Position numbers and translations under genes: made by a program. A model generated the notes under the pieces. It ran no database searches. It had not been told where the DNA came from and saw only the letters and a list, made by a program, of their open reading frames with translations. A stretch of 9,504 bases of DNA from Acidobacteriota bacterium. GTDB lineage: Bacteria; Acidobacteriota; Terriglobia; UBA7540. How positions within the stretch are numbered: position 1 is the stretch's first letter; each line of letters starts with the position of its first letter. Where the stretch lies: assembly GCA_021789565.1 (NCBI GenBank), contig JAJYJL010000207.1:1-9504 (forward strand). The letters are read 5' to 3'. This document shows positions 1-7,976 of the stretch, piece by piece.

Positions 1-801
1 ATAAGGATGCTGGCCTTGTGTGGGCGCCTGGTGCAGCAGCATCATGTACGGGAATGACATGTGGAACAGGTTGTCGTATTTCAGGGTCACCCACTTCAGC
101 ATCTCAGCCAGCGCCTCTTCCTCTGGCGCCTTGAACTCATCCAGAGCACCCATGTGCCGCCGTGGATAAATGTGTACCTCGTAGGGCCAGCGCGCGTAGA
201 AAGGAATAAAAGCCGTGAACGCGCGGTTCTCCGCCACGATCCGCAGCTTCTGTTTACGTTCCTTCTGGAGGATGTCGCAGAACAGGCACCGGCGATGGCT
301 CCGGTGGTGAGCTCGCGCGGCGGCAAGCTCCTTCTTGACGATGGGCGGAACCAGCGGCAGAGAATAAATCTGCCCGTGCGGATGAGGCATGGTGACTCCG
401 ATCACCTCTCCCTTGTTTTCAAAAATCAGCACGTAGCGGATGCCGGGCGTTGCCTTGAGTTCCTCAAACCTCTTGCGCCAGATCTTCACCAACCGCGTGA
501 GGTGGTCAACCGGAATCTGCGGAACGGAGGTGTTGTGATCAGGGTGGTAAAGCACCACATCGCACTTGCCGTGCGACGGTATGACGGAGTAGAAATCATC
601 ACCTTTGATGGCCGGGGTCGGCGCGGGAATTGTGAACGCGGCGAAATCGTTGGGATAGATATAGACGTCGTAGTTTTCCGGCACGCGGCCCGAGCCCGGG
701 CAGAACGGGCACCAGTCGCGCGGCATCTGGGGTCTGTTCTGGCGGTGCGATGCGGTCGAGACCCATTCGCGCACCGTCGGATTCCATCGGAGCTCGGTCA
801 T
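1..801 (-). CDS. galT: Galactose-1-phosphate uridylyltransferase, 3' end cut by window edge
   Basis: GalT exchanges UMP between UDP-glucose and galactose-1-phosphate in the cytoplasmic Leloir pathway. The first 267 residues are visible and the frame is still open at base 1; the family is usually about 330-350 residues. The protein opens with TELRWNP and HRQNRP, typical of GalT. The active-site motif HPHGQ lies at 140-144, so His142 is the expected nucleophile that carries the UMP. By alignment to E. coli GalT from memory, the first metal site is Cys31, Cys34, His89 and His140. Glu158 and His257 would belong to the second metal site, whose other histidines lie beyond the edge. A further Cys pair, CLFC, is at 172-175. 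The ATG at 801 is the only usual start codon after the in-frame mqnC stop at 852-850. It has no clear Shine-Dalgarno sequence and lies 48 bp downstream of mqnC, which suggests co-transcription. Confidence 0.93.
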   Translation of the reverse strand, partial: MTELRWNPTVREWVSTASHRQNRPQMPRDWCPFCPGSGRVPENYDVYIYPNDFAAFTIPAPTPAIKGDDFYSVIPSHGKCDVVLYHPDHNTSVPQIPVDHLTRLVKIWRKRFEELKATPGIRYVLIFENKGEVIGVTMPHPHGQIYSLPLVPPIVKKELAAARAHHRSHRRCLFCDILQKERKQKLRIVAENRAFTAFIPFYARWPYEVHIYPRRHMGALDEFKAPEEEALAEMLKWVTLKYDNLFHMSFPYMMLLHQAPTQGQHPY

Positions 802-849
802 CAGCGTAGAGCCGCAGGCAGCACCCGGTTGGCCGTTCGCGAGGCTGTC

Positions 850-1887
<1,038 letters not shown>

Positions 1888-1951
1888 GCTGTCTTTACCG
1901 GCGTTGAAGCCATCACTGAGAGCGCTTGTACGAAATCACGCTACGTTTAAG

Positions 1952-2752
1952 CTAAGGGAACACAATCTCTTTCGCCCCGGGGATAATAGCCATTTCATGC
2001 GCAAGGCGGTAAAAAAGCTCCAGTCCCTTGCGGTTTTCCTCATCGAAAGAATAATCGATATTTTCTTTCAGGTAAACCTTCACCGCTTCCGGCGCCAACC
2101 CCAGCCTGGGCGAGTACTCATTGGCGATGTCGTCAATGTGATCGAGGCCAAAATCCCTTGACGCTTCAAAGTCCGCGCAGAAGCGGCCAAGGTCGGCGTC
2201 TTCATGGCCGGCCCAGACTGCAAAAACAAAAGGCAGTCCGGTAAATTTTTTCCACTCAGCCGCCAGATCATACACCTCCAGGCCGTTGTCCGCAAATGTG
2301 AGCGCGGGGTCGCCGATCAGGAGAGCAGCATCCGCCTGCTGCAGCATCTTGTAGGGTTCCGGATCTGCGGGCGCCGCGGTGAGAGGCCTCGAATAAAACT
2401 TTTGCAGCAACACCCGGACCAGCGCCGCCGAGGTCCGCGAGGAATTATCAAGCGCCACCGTTTCCACCTGCTGAATGGGCACCTTGCTCAGAAGCAGAAC
2501 GCTCTTCACAGCCCCTTTTGAGGCAATCGAACATCCCGGCAGGATTCGGAGCCGGTCCATACGCTGGTATTCGATGGAGGGCACAATTCCCACTGCCGCT
2601 TCACGCCGGGCCAGATCGTCGGCGCACTTTGCGGGCGTGGTGAAGTCGAGGTCGTATTTTCCCTTCTGGCGGCCTTTCAGCATGCCCCAGATCAACGGGG
2701 CCGTGTTCAGGTACTTGACAACCGAAACCCTGGGTCGCTTGTTCGTTTCCAT
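1952..2752 (-). CDS. mqnA: Chorismate dehydratase (menaquinone biosynthesis)
   Basis: MqnA removes water from chorismate to give 3-enolpyruvyl-benzoate, the entry step of the futalosine pathway. It has a periplasmic-binding-protein-like fold but acts in the cytoplasm, and no signal peptide is seen here. The 266-residue protein has the family blocks KYLNTAPL at 13-20, GIVPSIEYQ at 55-63, a serine-rich SSRTS at 104-108, IGDPAL at 146-151, LPFVFAVW at 173-180 and DYSFDEENRKGLELFY at 233-248 near the C-terminus. The ATG at 2752 puts KYLNTAPL near the N-terminus, as expected. The codon is preceded by a poor ribosome site but a strong-looking promoter. This is the first gene of the mqnA-mqnC-galT group. 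The enzymes between MqnA and MqnC in the pathway (MqnE, MqnB or a deaminase route) are not in the window. Confidence 0.93.
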   Translation of the reverse strand: METNKRPRVSVVKYLNTAPLIWGMLKGRQKGKYDLDFTTPAKCADDLARREAAVGIVPSIEYQRMDRLRILPGCSIASKGAVKSVLLLSKVPIQQVETVALDNSSRTSAALVRVLLQKFYSRPLTAAPADPEPYKMLQQADAALLIGDPALTFADNGLEVYDLAAEWKKFTGLPFVFAVWAGHEDADLGRFCADFEASRDFGLDHIDDIANEYSPRLGLAPEAVKVYLKENIDYSFDEENRKGLELFYRLAHEMAIIPGAKEIVFP

Positions 2753-2772
2753 ATGTTCGCCGCAAATAGTTC

Positions 2773-2800
2773 ATTCTAGCGCATCCCGGCACGCCGTCAA
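2773..2800 (-). promoter_or_regulatory. Predicted sigma-70-type promoter of mqnA-mqnC-galT
   Basis: Read on the minus strand, a -35 box TTGACG (2800-2795) is followed by a 16-bp spacer and a -10 box TAGAAT (2778-2773). Both boxes are close to the sigma-70 consensus. A start about 7 bases past the -10 box would fall near 2766, leaving a leader of only about 14 bases before the mqnA ATG at 2752. The promoter lies in the 114-bp gap after the permease gene, so the mqn genes can be transcribed independently of the efflux operon. No operator-like repeat overlaps it. A short CAGGC/GCCTG pair (2841-2845, 2860-2864) just before it is too weak to call a terminator. Confidence 0.6.
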
Positions 2801-2866
2801 CGCGCGCGAATCCCGGCGGATTACAAGCAGCCAGACATCACAGGCCCCGGACCCTCAAAGCCTGCG

Positions 2867-3979
2867 TTAGAGTGTCCGCCGGAAGAGCAGAGTGGCGCAG
2901 GTCATCATGATGATGGTAAAGCTGGTGAGATAGACAAGGTCAAAGGAGATTGCCGCGAAGCCTGTGTTCTTGAGGAAGAGCGTCTTGAAGGCGTGAACGG
3001 CGTAGGTGAACGGATCCACAACGGTGATGGCCTTCATCCAGGACGGAAAGGCGTTGATGGGATAGACGGCGCCACTGGGGAAAAAGAGCAGGGTGTTGAG
3101 CACGCCGAAGATGGCCCGCGGCACCAGCGGGTCGCTGATACGCACCATCATCAGAAACATCATGCTGATCAGGGCCATCGAACTGACCACGATTACAACG
3201 ATAAGGCGCAGCACGCGCACCGGGTCCATGGGATGGGGAATGCCCGCCAGCAGGGCCCCCAGCGTGCTGAGGACCAGTCCTGCCAGGATCGCCTTGCTGG
3301 CCCCGGAAAGCGTGAATCCCATGATCAATTCAAACTTGCTGATGGGAGTAACCAGATAGCCTTCATGCAGGCCGCGCGCCTTGTCATCGATAAAGATGAT
3401 GCCGCCGCCGATCATGGCGGAAACAAAGATGGCCAGCACCACGGAGCCCGACAGCAGGTACTGGATGTAAGGAACGTAAGGGTACAACTCCACCACCTGA
3501 AGCGTGGCGCCGCCGGGCACGCGCGGCTGCACCCGGGGTTGATTGTAAGTGTTCACCAGTCCGTTGAAAACGCCCTCCAGCGCGCTGGTTACAAAGTTGT
3601 CCGTGTTATCTTCAATCAGGGCAATCTGCGGAGCGTGCTGCTCCAGGACGCTCCTCGAAAAATTCGGCGGGATTTCCAGCACCGCGTTGATGCGGCCCTG
3701 CTTCAGGTCCGTGAGCGCCTGGCGCGGATCGTTGTAGCTGACCGTGTTGAATGTCTGCGCGTTGGCCGCAATGGCCCCGAACATCTCCTGCAGCCTCACC
3801 GTTTCCAGTCCGTAGTCCTGGTTCACCACACCCACTTTCAGGTTTTTGATCTTCCCGCCGAACGCGTAGCCCAGCACCACGAGTTGCACCAGAGGAAAAA
3901 TCAAAGAGGCCATCATCAGCGCAGGGCTGCGGAAGAACTTCAGCAGGTCGCGTTGGATGAGGGCTGCAATACGGTTCAT
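2867..3979 (-). CDS. ABC-2 type transporter permease (drug/solute exporter)
   Basis: This is the membrane subunit of an ABC exporter of the YbhS/YbhR/YhhJ type. In the 370 residues I see a first membrane segment at about 22-40, then an extracytoplasmic domain at about 41-170, then a cluster of about five membrane segments (roughly 174-197, 219-246, 258-279, 286-303 and 345-366). The block from PSGAVYPINAF at 301-311 through VDPFTYAVHAFKTLFL at 321-336 is typical of ABC-2 permeases. It begins 45 bp after the ATPase gene, with GGAA about 7 bases before the ATG. It is the only permease in the operon, so a working pump would need a homodimer or a second permease encoded elsewhere. The substrate cannot be read from sequence. 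It is the last gene of the efflux operon. Confidence 0.92.
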   Translation of the reverse strand: MNRIAALIQRDLLKFFRSPALMMASLIFPLVQLVVLGYAFGGKIKNLKVGVVNQDYGLETVRLQEMFGAIAANAQTFNTVSYNDPRQALTDLKQGRINAVLEIPPNFSRSVLEQHAPQIALIEDNTDNFVTSALEGVFNGLVNTYNQPRVQPRVPGGATLQVVELYPYVPYIQYLLSGSVVLAIFVSAMIGGGIIFIDDKARGLHEGYLVTPISKFELIMGFTLSGASKAILAGLVLSTLGALLAGIPHPMDPVRVLRLIVVIVVSSMALISMMFLMMVRISDPLVPRAIFGVLNTLLFFPSGAVYPINAFPSWMKAITVVDPFTYAVHAFKTLFLKNTGFAAISFDLVYLTSFTIIMMTCATLLFRRTL

Positions 3980-4024
3980 TTCTGTTCCAATCCGCCGGCG
4001 CGGGAAGCTCTGCCCGAAACTCTT

Positions 4025-5008
4025 TTATCTCGGAGGCATCAGGCTCGATTCGTAAGAGTGCTCCTGCAACTCGTCCCGGAGCTGTCTGCCGGTGTAATGC
4101 GTAAAAACGTCGTCCAGGGTGGTGCTCTGGACTGAGAGCGATGACACCTCAATGCCCGCGCGCCGGGCCGCTTCCATCAGTTCCACGGTGGTCCGGGGAC
4201 CGTTGTGGGAAGCGATTCGGTAAATGTGGTCGTGCACGATGATGCTTTCAAGATGCGGAAGACCCTTTAAGGTTTCCAGCCAGCCTTCCGGCACGGCGGA
4301 GAAACTGACTTCCAGAAAACTCGCTGCCGGGATCGAGGCCTTCAGCTTCATCGGCGAATCGAGCGCCATCAGCTTGCCGTGGTCCACAATCGCGATGTGG
4401 TCGCAGAGACGGTCGGCTTCGTCCATGTAGTGCGTGGTCAGCAGGATGGTGAGGTCACGCTGCTTCTTGATGTTTACCAGCATTTCCCAGACGGCGATGC
4501 GCGAGGTCGGATCCAGACCCGTGGTCGGCTCATCCAGGAAAAAGATTTTGGGTTCGTGCACAAGGCCGCGCGCAATCTCCAGCCTGCGCCTCATTCCGCC
4601 GGAAAGGTTCTTGACCGGATGCTTGGCCCACTTCTCCAGCTCCACCGCCTCCAGCAACTCCAGAATGATGTGCGACCGGCGGCTGCGCGGCACGCCGTAA
4701 AGCTTGGCAAAGATGTTCAGATTCTCTTCCGCGCTCAGATCAAGGTCAGAAGTCATCGCCTGCGGAATCACGCCAATGCAATGGCGCACTTCGCTCTGCT
4801 GGCGGATGATGTCAAAGCCGTTCACGAGCGCCGTACCCTCGGTGGGCGGAATCAGCGTGGTCAGCATCCGAATCAGGGTAGACTTGCCGGCGCCGTTCGG
4901 CCCCAGCAGGCCGAAGATCTCGCCTTCCTCCACGCGGAAGGAGAGCGCGTCAACGGCGGTAAATCCGCTGAAGCGCTTGGTCAGCTTTTCCACCTCAATC
5001 GCTGCCAT
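4025..5008 (-). CDS. ABC exporter ATPase subunit (DrrA/YbhF-like)
   Basis: This cytoplasmic ATPase powers the adjacent ABC-2 permease. All nucleotide-binding motifs are intact in the 327 residues: Walker A GPNGAGKST at 36-44, Q-loop Gln83, signature LSGGM at 135-139, Walker B IFFLDE at 155-160 with Glu160 as the likely catalytic base, D-loop GLDP at 164-167, and switch His193 in TTHYMDEAD. After about residue 225 there is a C-terminal extension ending in STTLDDVFTHYTGRQLRD at 295-312, common in DrrA-type exporter ATPases. It has a single ATPase domain, whereas E. coli YbhF has two fused ones. A GAGG ribosome site lies about 9 bases before the ATG. The gene follows the fusion-protein gene by 51 bp and precedes the permease by 45 bp. 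Confidence 0.94.
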   Translation of the reverse strand: MAAIEVEKLTKRFSGFTAVDALSFRVEEGEIFGLLGPNGAGKSTLIRMLTTLIPPTEGTALVNGFDIIRQQSEVRHCIGVIPQAMTSDLDLSAEENLNIFAKLYGVPRSRRSHIILELLEAVELEKWAKHPVKNLSGGMRRRLEIARGLVHEPKIFFLDEPTTGLDPTSRIAVWEMLVNIKKQRDLTILLTTHYMDEADRLCDHIAIVDHGKLMALDSPMKLKASIPAASFLEVSFSAVPEGWLETLKGLPHLESIIVHDHIYRIASHNGPRTTVELMEAARRAGIEVSSLSVQSTTLDDVFTHYTGRQLRDELQEHSYESSLMPPR

Positions 5009-5059
5009 TTGATAAGTCCTCGACCGCGCGCAGGCGACATGCGCCGTCGGCGGCCGCTC

Positions 5060-6115
5060 CTACTGGCCGTCGTTGATCGGCACCGTTACGAAGGCCGTCA
5101 GTCCCGGCGCAAGCCTCCGGTCCTGGTTGTCCACTCGCAACCGGATCTGGAAAGTTTTGATGTCGCGCTTGGTGCGGCTCACATCGCGCTGCGTTGCGTA
5201 GTCGGCGTCGACTCCGCGGAAATAAACCGTTCCCGTGCGCTCAAAGCCGCCAGGAAACCGCACGGGCAATTGCTCGCCAATGCGGATCAGGTGAATGTCC
5301 GTCTCCGGCACGTCGGCCCGCACCCAAAGTTTGTCCGGGTCGTAAAGCACCAGGATCGGCTGGGCCGGGTTCACCACCTCGCCGGTGAGCGCCGCCCGCA
5401 GCGTCACCAGGCCGCTGATCGGCGAACGGATTTCCGTGTAGTCCAGTCGCGCCTGGGCGGCCAGATCCTGCGCGCGCGCCGCCGCGAACTGATGCTGATT
5501 GGCCGCAAGCTGGCGCTCGCGGACGGTGACCTGCTCGGCGTTTGATCGCGCAAGCGCCACCGCCGCGCGTGCCGCCTGCACCTGCTTTTCGAGCGCTTCC
5601 ACATTCGCCAGGGCTGTTTGCAGGGTGGTTTGCGCCTGGTCCTGCTGCTGCTGTGAAACAATCTGCTGCTTGAAGAGCCCTTCCGTGCGCGTAAAGTTCT
5701 GCCGGGCCAGCACCAGGTTGGCCTGTGCCTGTTTCAACTGCGCTTGGGTCGCGGAAAGGCTGGCCTCCGCCTGATGGATCTGATCGCGTGTCTGAAGCTC
5801 CTGGAACCTGAGCGTTGCCCGCGCTGCGCCAACCTGGGCGTTGGCGCTCTTCACCGAAGAAGCGTAAAAGGCCTGGTCCGCCTGCAATTCCCTGGGAACA
5901 ATCGTAGCCACCACCTGTCCCTGCTTCACCGAGTCGCCTTCGTGCACCAGCACCTGCTGGAGGCGGCCGGCGATCTGCGAACTGACGGAGACTTCATCCG
6001 CGTCCACCAAGCCGGTGAGCACCATGCCTTTTGATGGCGGCCGCGTGATCAAGTACACGGCCAAGCTTGCCACAACCACCAAACCCAGAATTACTGCAAA
6101 AAGTTTGCGCGTCAT
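5060..6115 (-). CDS. HlyD-family membrane fusion protein (periplasmic adaptor)
   Basis: This protein should be anchored in the inner membrane and bridge the ABC pump towards an outer-membrane channel, implying a cell with two membranes. The 351 residues read as a membrane anchor at about 5-24, the first half of a lipoyl-like domain at about 33-72, a long Ala/Gln-rich coiled coil at about 83-222, the second lipoyl half (LDYTEIRSPISGLV, 224-237) and a beta-barrel domain to about 345. The frame is open upstream to 6310, but I chose the ATG at 6115. The extra 65 residues would lie over the tetR coding region and look unlike protein, while the chosen start gives a good membrane anchor (MTRKLFAVILGLVVV). 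That ATG overlaps the tetR stop as ATGA, so translation is probably coupled. The nearest E. coli architecture is YbhG. No outer-membrane partner is in the window. Confidence 0.92.
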   Translation of the reverse strand: MTRKLFAVILGLVVVASLAVYLITRPPSKGMVLTGLVDADEVSVSSQIAGRLQQVLVHEGDSVKQGQVVATIVPRELQADQAFYASSVKSANAQVGAARATLRFQELQTRDQIHQAEASLSATQAQLKQAQANLVLARQNFTRTEGLFKQQIVSQQQQDQAQTTLQTALANVEALEKQVQAARAAVALARSNAEQVTVRERQLAANQHQFAAARAQDLAAQARLDYTEIRSPISGLVTLRAALTGEVVNPAQPILVLYDPDKLWVRADVPETDIHLIRIGEQLPVRFPGGFERTGTVYFRGVDADYATQRDVSRTKRDIKTFQIRLRVDNQDRRLAPGLTAFVTVPINDGQ

Positions 6116-6765
6116 TTCAAACCTGCCCCGCGATTTTTGAAGACCGCCCGCCGAACGAATTCCAGGACTTCCTTTTTCCTCCTGGCCAGCTGGGATTTCT
6201 GATAAGGGTCGTGGATGATTCCGGCCGCCTTCAGCACCGGCGAGGCCGAAAAGTAAAAAACCGTCAGCGCCGCCAGCGAGATGGCGGTGTGGGCGCTGTC
6301 GGCGGCGCAAAACTCGCCGCTCCGGATGCCCTGTTCAATGACCGCCTGGAACCTCCTTGCCACGGGCGAAAAATACTCTTTTCGGATTCGCATGAAGGGC
6401 TGGTTGTCAGCCATCATAAACCGCTGAAAGAGCCGGGCATAATCCCTTCGCGAGGCGATGAAATCAAAGTGCATACTGACGTAGTCCAGCACCTTGTCCT
6501 TGACGCCCCGTTCGCTGGAGAGAAGCTCAAGCGCCCGGCCCGAGAACTCTTTCATGTGTTCTTCCACCACAGCCAGGTGCAGCGCATCCTTGCTCTCGAA
6601 ATAGTAATAGATGAGGGCTTTGTTCACGCCCGCGGCCGCTGCAATGGCGTCAATGCGCGCGCCCGCAAGGCCGCGCTCGGCAAAGATGTGCTCGGCGGCG
6701 CGAAGGATGCTTGCGCGAGTTTCCGGAGCTTCCAGGGCGCGCCGTGCTTCAGCCTGCTTCGGCAT
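6112..6765 (-). CDS. TetR/AcrR-family repressor of the efflux operon
   Basis: This is a 217-residue one-component regulator. The N-terminal DNA-binding domain includes ILRAAEHIFAERG at 20-32 and the helix-turn-helix RIDAIAAAAGVNKALIYYYF at 38-57, a classic TetR signature. The C-terminal domain (about 75-217) would bind an inducer and dimerise; its ligand is unknown. It is the first gene of the operon and its TGA overlaps the ATG of the fusion-protein gene. It starts at the ATG at 6765 with an AAAGG ribosome site about 7 bases upstream. The 7-6-7 inverted repeat just upstream sits on the predicted transcription start, so it very likely represses its own operon. The order TetR-HlyD-ATPase-permease parallels E. 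coli cecR-ybhGFSR, but orthology to CecR is not shown. Confidence 0.93.
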   Translation of the reverse strand: MPKQAEARRALEAPETRASILRAAEHIFAERGLAGARIDAIAAAAGVNKALIYYYFESKDALHLAVVEEHMKEFSGRALELLSSERGVKDKVLDYVSMHFDFIASRRDYARLFQRFMMADNQPFMRIRKEYFSPVARRFQAVIEQGIRSGEFCAADSAHTAISLAALTVFYFSASPVLKAAGIIHDPYQKSQLARRKKEVLEFVRRAVFKNRGAGLK

Positions 6766-6776
6766 AAAAAGACCTT

Positions 6777-6796
6777 TTAACTATCTGGTTAGTTAA
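6777..6796. promoter_or_regulatory. Predicted TetR operator, perfect 7-6-7 inverted repeat
   Basis: TTAACTA and TAGTTAA form a perfect inverted repeat with a 6-base centre, 20 bp in all. It begins at the last base of the -10 box and ends 11 bases before the tetR start codon, so it covers the expected transcription start. Size, symmetry and placement are as expected for a TetR-dimer site. Its AT content stands out against the GC-rich surroundings. Binding by the adjacent regulator is inferred. Confidence 0.75.
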
Positions 6797-6824
6797 CCCT
6801 ACCACGGGGGTAGTCTGGTGTCAA
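6796..6824 (-). promoter_or_regulatory. Predicted sigma-70-type promoter of the efflux operon
   Basis: On the minus strand, a consensus -35 box TTGACA (6824-6819) is followed by exactly 17 bp and a -10 box TAGGGT (6801-6796). The expected start is near 6789, in the middle of the inverted repeat, giving a leader of about 25 bases to the tetR ATG. Repressor bound to the repeat would block polymerase directly. Confidence 0.7.
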
Positions 6825-6839
6825 GGGCGCAACATTGCA

Positions 6840-6871
6840 GGGCAGACCCTTACGGCCCTCGGGTCTTGCCC
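6840..6871 (-). terminator. Hairpin just after ddl, possible terminator without a T-run
   Basis: Starting 5 bases past the ddl stop codon, GGGCAAGACCC can pair with GGGTCTGCCC across an 11-base loop, giving a 10-bp stem with one bulged A. No T-run follows, so it is not a textbook intrinsic terminator. It could mark the 3' end of the arginase-ddl transcript through a protein factor or as an RNA-stabilising end. It lies just upstream of the efflux promoter (-35 box at 6824-6819). Confidence 0.5.
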
Positions 6872-6875
6872 GGCA

Positions 6876-7976
6876 CTAGCGGCCGTAATCGTATCGCGTA
6901 CGTTCCTTTTCGCAGTGGCGTTCGAGCGCCAGTTCGATCAGCCGGTCAAGCAACGCGGGGTAGGAAATGCCGCTGGCTTCCCACATTTTGGGGTACATGC
7001 TGATGGGGGTAAAACCCGGGATGGTGTTGACTTCGTTCACGAACAATTTGCCGCTCGGGCGGTCGAGCAGGAAATCCACACGCGCCATGCCGGCGCAGTC
7101 CACGGCGCGGAACGCGCGCAGGGCCAGCTCTCTGACATATCGCGTCTCCGCGCGCGAGAGCTTCGCCGGGATAACCAGTTCCGAGCCTTCCTTGACGTAC
7201 TTCGCCTCGTAATCGTAGAACTCATTCGCCGGAACGATCTCGCCGGGGACCGAGGCCTGCGGCGAATCGTTCCCCAGCACCGAGCACTCAATCTCGCGCG
7301 CATCGAGTCCCTTTTCGACGATGATCTTGCGGTCGTAGCTCGCGGCCAGATCGATGGCCGGCCCAAGCTCGGACCGCTCGTGGACCTTGCTGATGCCGAC
7401 GGAAGAACCCAGGTTCGCGGGCTTGACGAATAACGGATAATCCAGCCTTGTTTCAATCAGCTTGCGCTGGCGCGCCGGACTCTGCTTCCACTCGCCGCGC
7501 AAAACCAAAACCCAGTCCGCCACGGGAAGTTCGTCGTCCCGGAAAAGGCGCTTCATCACGTCTTTGTCCATGCCAGCCGCGGAGCCCAGAACTCCTGAAC
7601 CCACATAGGGAATACCGGCAAGTTCCAGCAGGCCCTGAACCGTGCCGTCTTCGCCAAACGTCCCGTGGAGAACGGGAAAGATGACATCCACGCCGCGCGC
7701 GTGCTTTGACGCGCCCTTTGTGTCACGGGCGAAAAATCTGGGCCCGGAAGGATCAGCGGAGGGAATGACCTCCTGTCCCTTTTTAAGGACGTCAGAGAGC
7801 GGCCCGCGCGACGCCCGCCCCCTATACCACCGCCCCTCGCGGCTGATGCCGATGGGCGTCACTTTATATTTTGCGGGATCGAGCGCCTTGATCACGGAGG
7901 TGGCGGAAACCAGTGAGACTTCATGCTCACCCGAGCGCCCGCCAAACAGAACCCCAACCCGAATGCGTTTCTTCAC
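6876..7976 (-). CDS. ddl: D-alanine--D-alanine ligase
   Basis: Ddl joins two D-alanines with ATP for the peptidoglycan precursor in the cytoplasm. The 366-residue length matches the DdlA-type branch. Visible motifs are GGRSGEHEVS at 12-21 (Glu17 corresponds to E. coli DdlB Glu15), HGTFGEDG at 104-111, KPANLGSSVGI at 185-195 (Ser191 as DdlB Ser150), DYEAKY at 255-260, and the metal ligands Asp301, Glu315 and Asn317 in RVDF and NEVNTIPGFT. Tyr260 matches DdlB Tyr216; a Phe there marks D-Ala-D-Lac ligases, so this enzyme should make D-Ala-D-Ala and gives no hint of vancomycin resistance. The start is GTG at 7976, chosen because MKKRIRVGVLFGG is a normal Ddl N-terminus. It overlaps the arginase TGA as GTGA, suggesting translational coupling. 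A purine-rich GGGGAAGAAG lies just upstream. Confidence 0.95.
   Translation of the reverse strand: MKKRIRVGVLFGGRSGEHEVSLVSATSVIKALDPAKYKVTPIGISREGRWYRGRASRGPLSDVLKKGQEVIPSADPSGPRFFARDTKGASKHARGVDVIFPVLHGTFGEDGTVQGLLELAGIPYVGSGVLGSAAGMDKDVMKRLFRDDELPVADWVLVLRGEWKQSPARQRKLIETRLDYPLFVKPANLGSSVGISKVHERSELGPAIDLAASYDRKIIVEKGLDAREIECSVLGNDSPQASVPGEIVPANEFYDYEAKYVKEGSELVIPAKLSRAETRYVRELALRAFRAVDCAGMARVDFLLDRPSGKLFVNEVNTIPGFTPISMYPKMWEASGISYPALLDRLIELALERHCEKERTRYDYGR

Noticed and set aside
96..787. Two short minus-strand frames (96-326 and 599-787) as separate genes
   Set aside because: Both are out-of-frame readings of galT, which is continuous from 801 to the window edge with all its motifs.
2813..2881. 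CCGGCGGA and TCCGCCGG as arms of a terminator after the permease
   Set aside because: The arms are more than 50 bases apart, one lies inside the permease coding end, and no T-run follows; chance in GC-rich DNA is more likely.
2993..4135. A 380-residue plus-strand frame rich in His, Gln, Arg and Asp
   Set aside because: It is antisense to the permease and the end of the ATPase gene. The composition is that of a shadow frame, with no motif or ribosome site supporting it.
4379..5545. A 388-residue plus-strand frame
   Set aside because: It is opposite the ATPase and fusion-protein genes, whose motifs are intact, and it has no recognisable protein features.
6116..6310. A 65-residue N-terminal extension of the HlyD-family protein
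   Set aside because: It lies wholly within the tetR coding sequence in another frame, and the protein from the ATG at 6115 starts with a proper membrane anchor and an ATGA overlap.
6067..6780. A 237-residue plus-strand frame opposite tetR
   Set aside because: The minus-strand TetR has a textbook helix-turn-helix and a matching operator; this frame has no features and would run through that operator.
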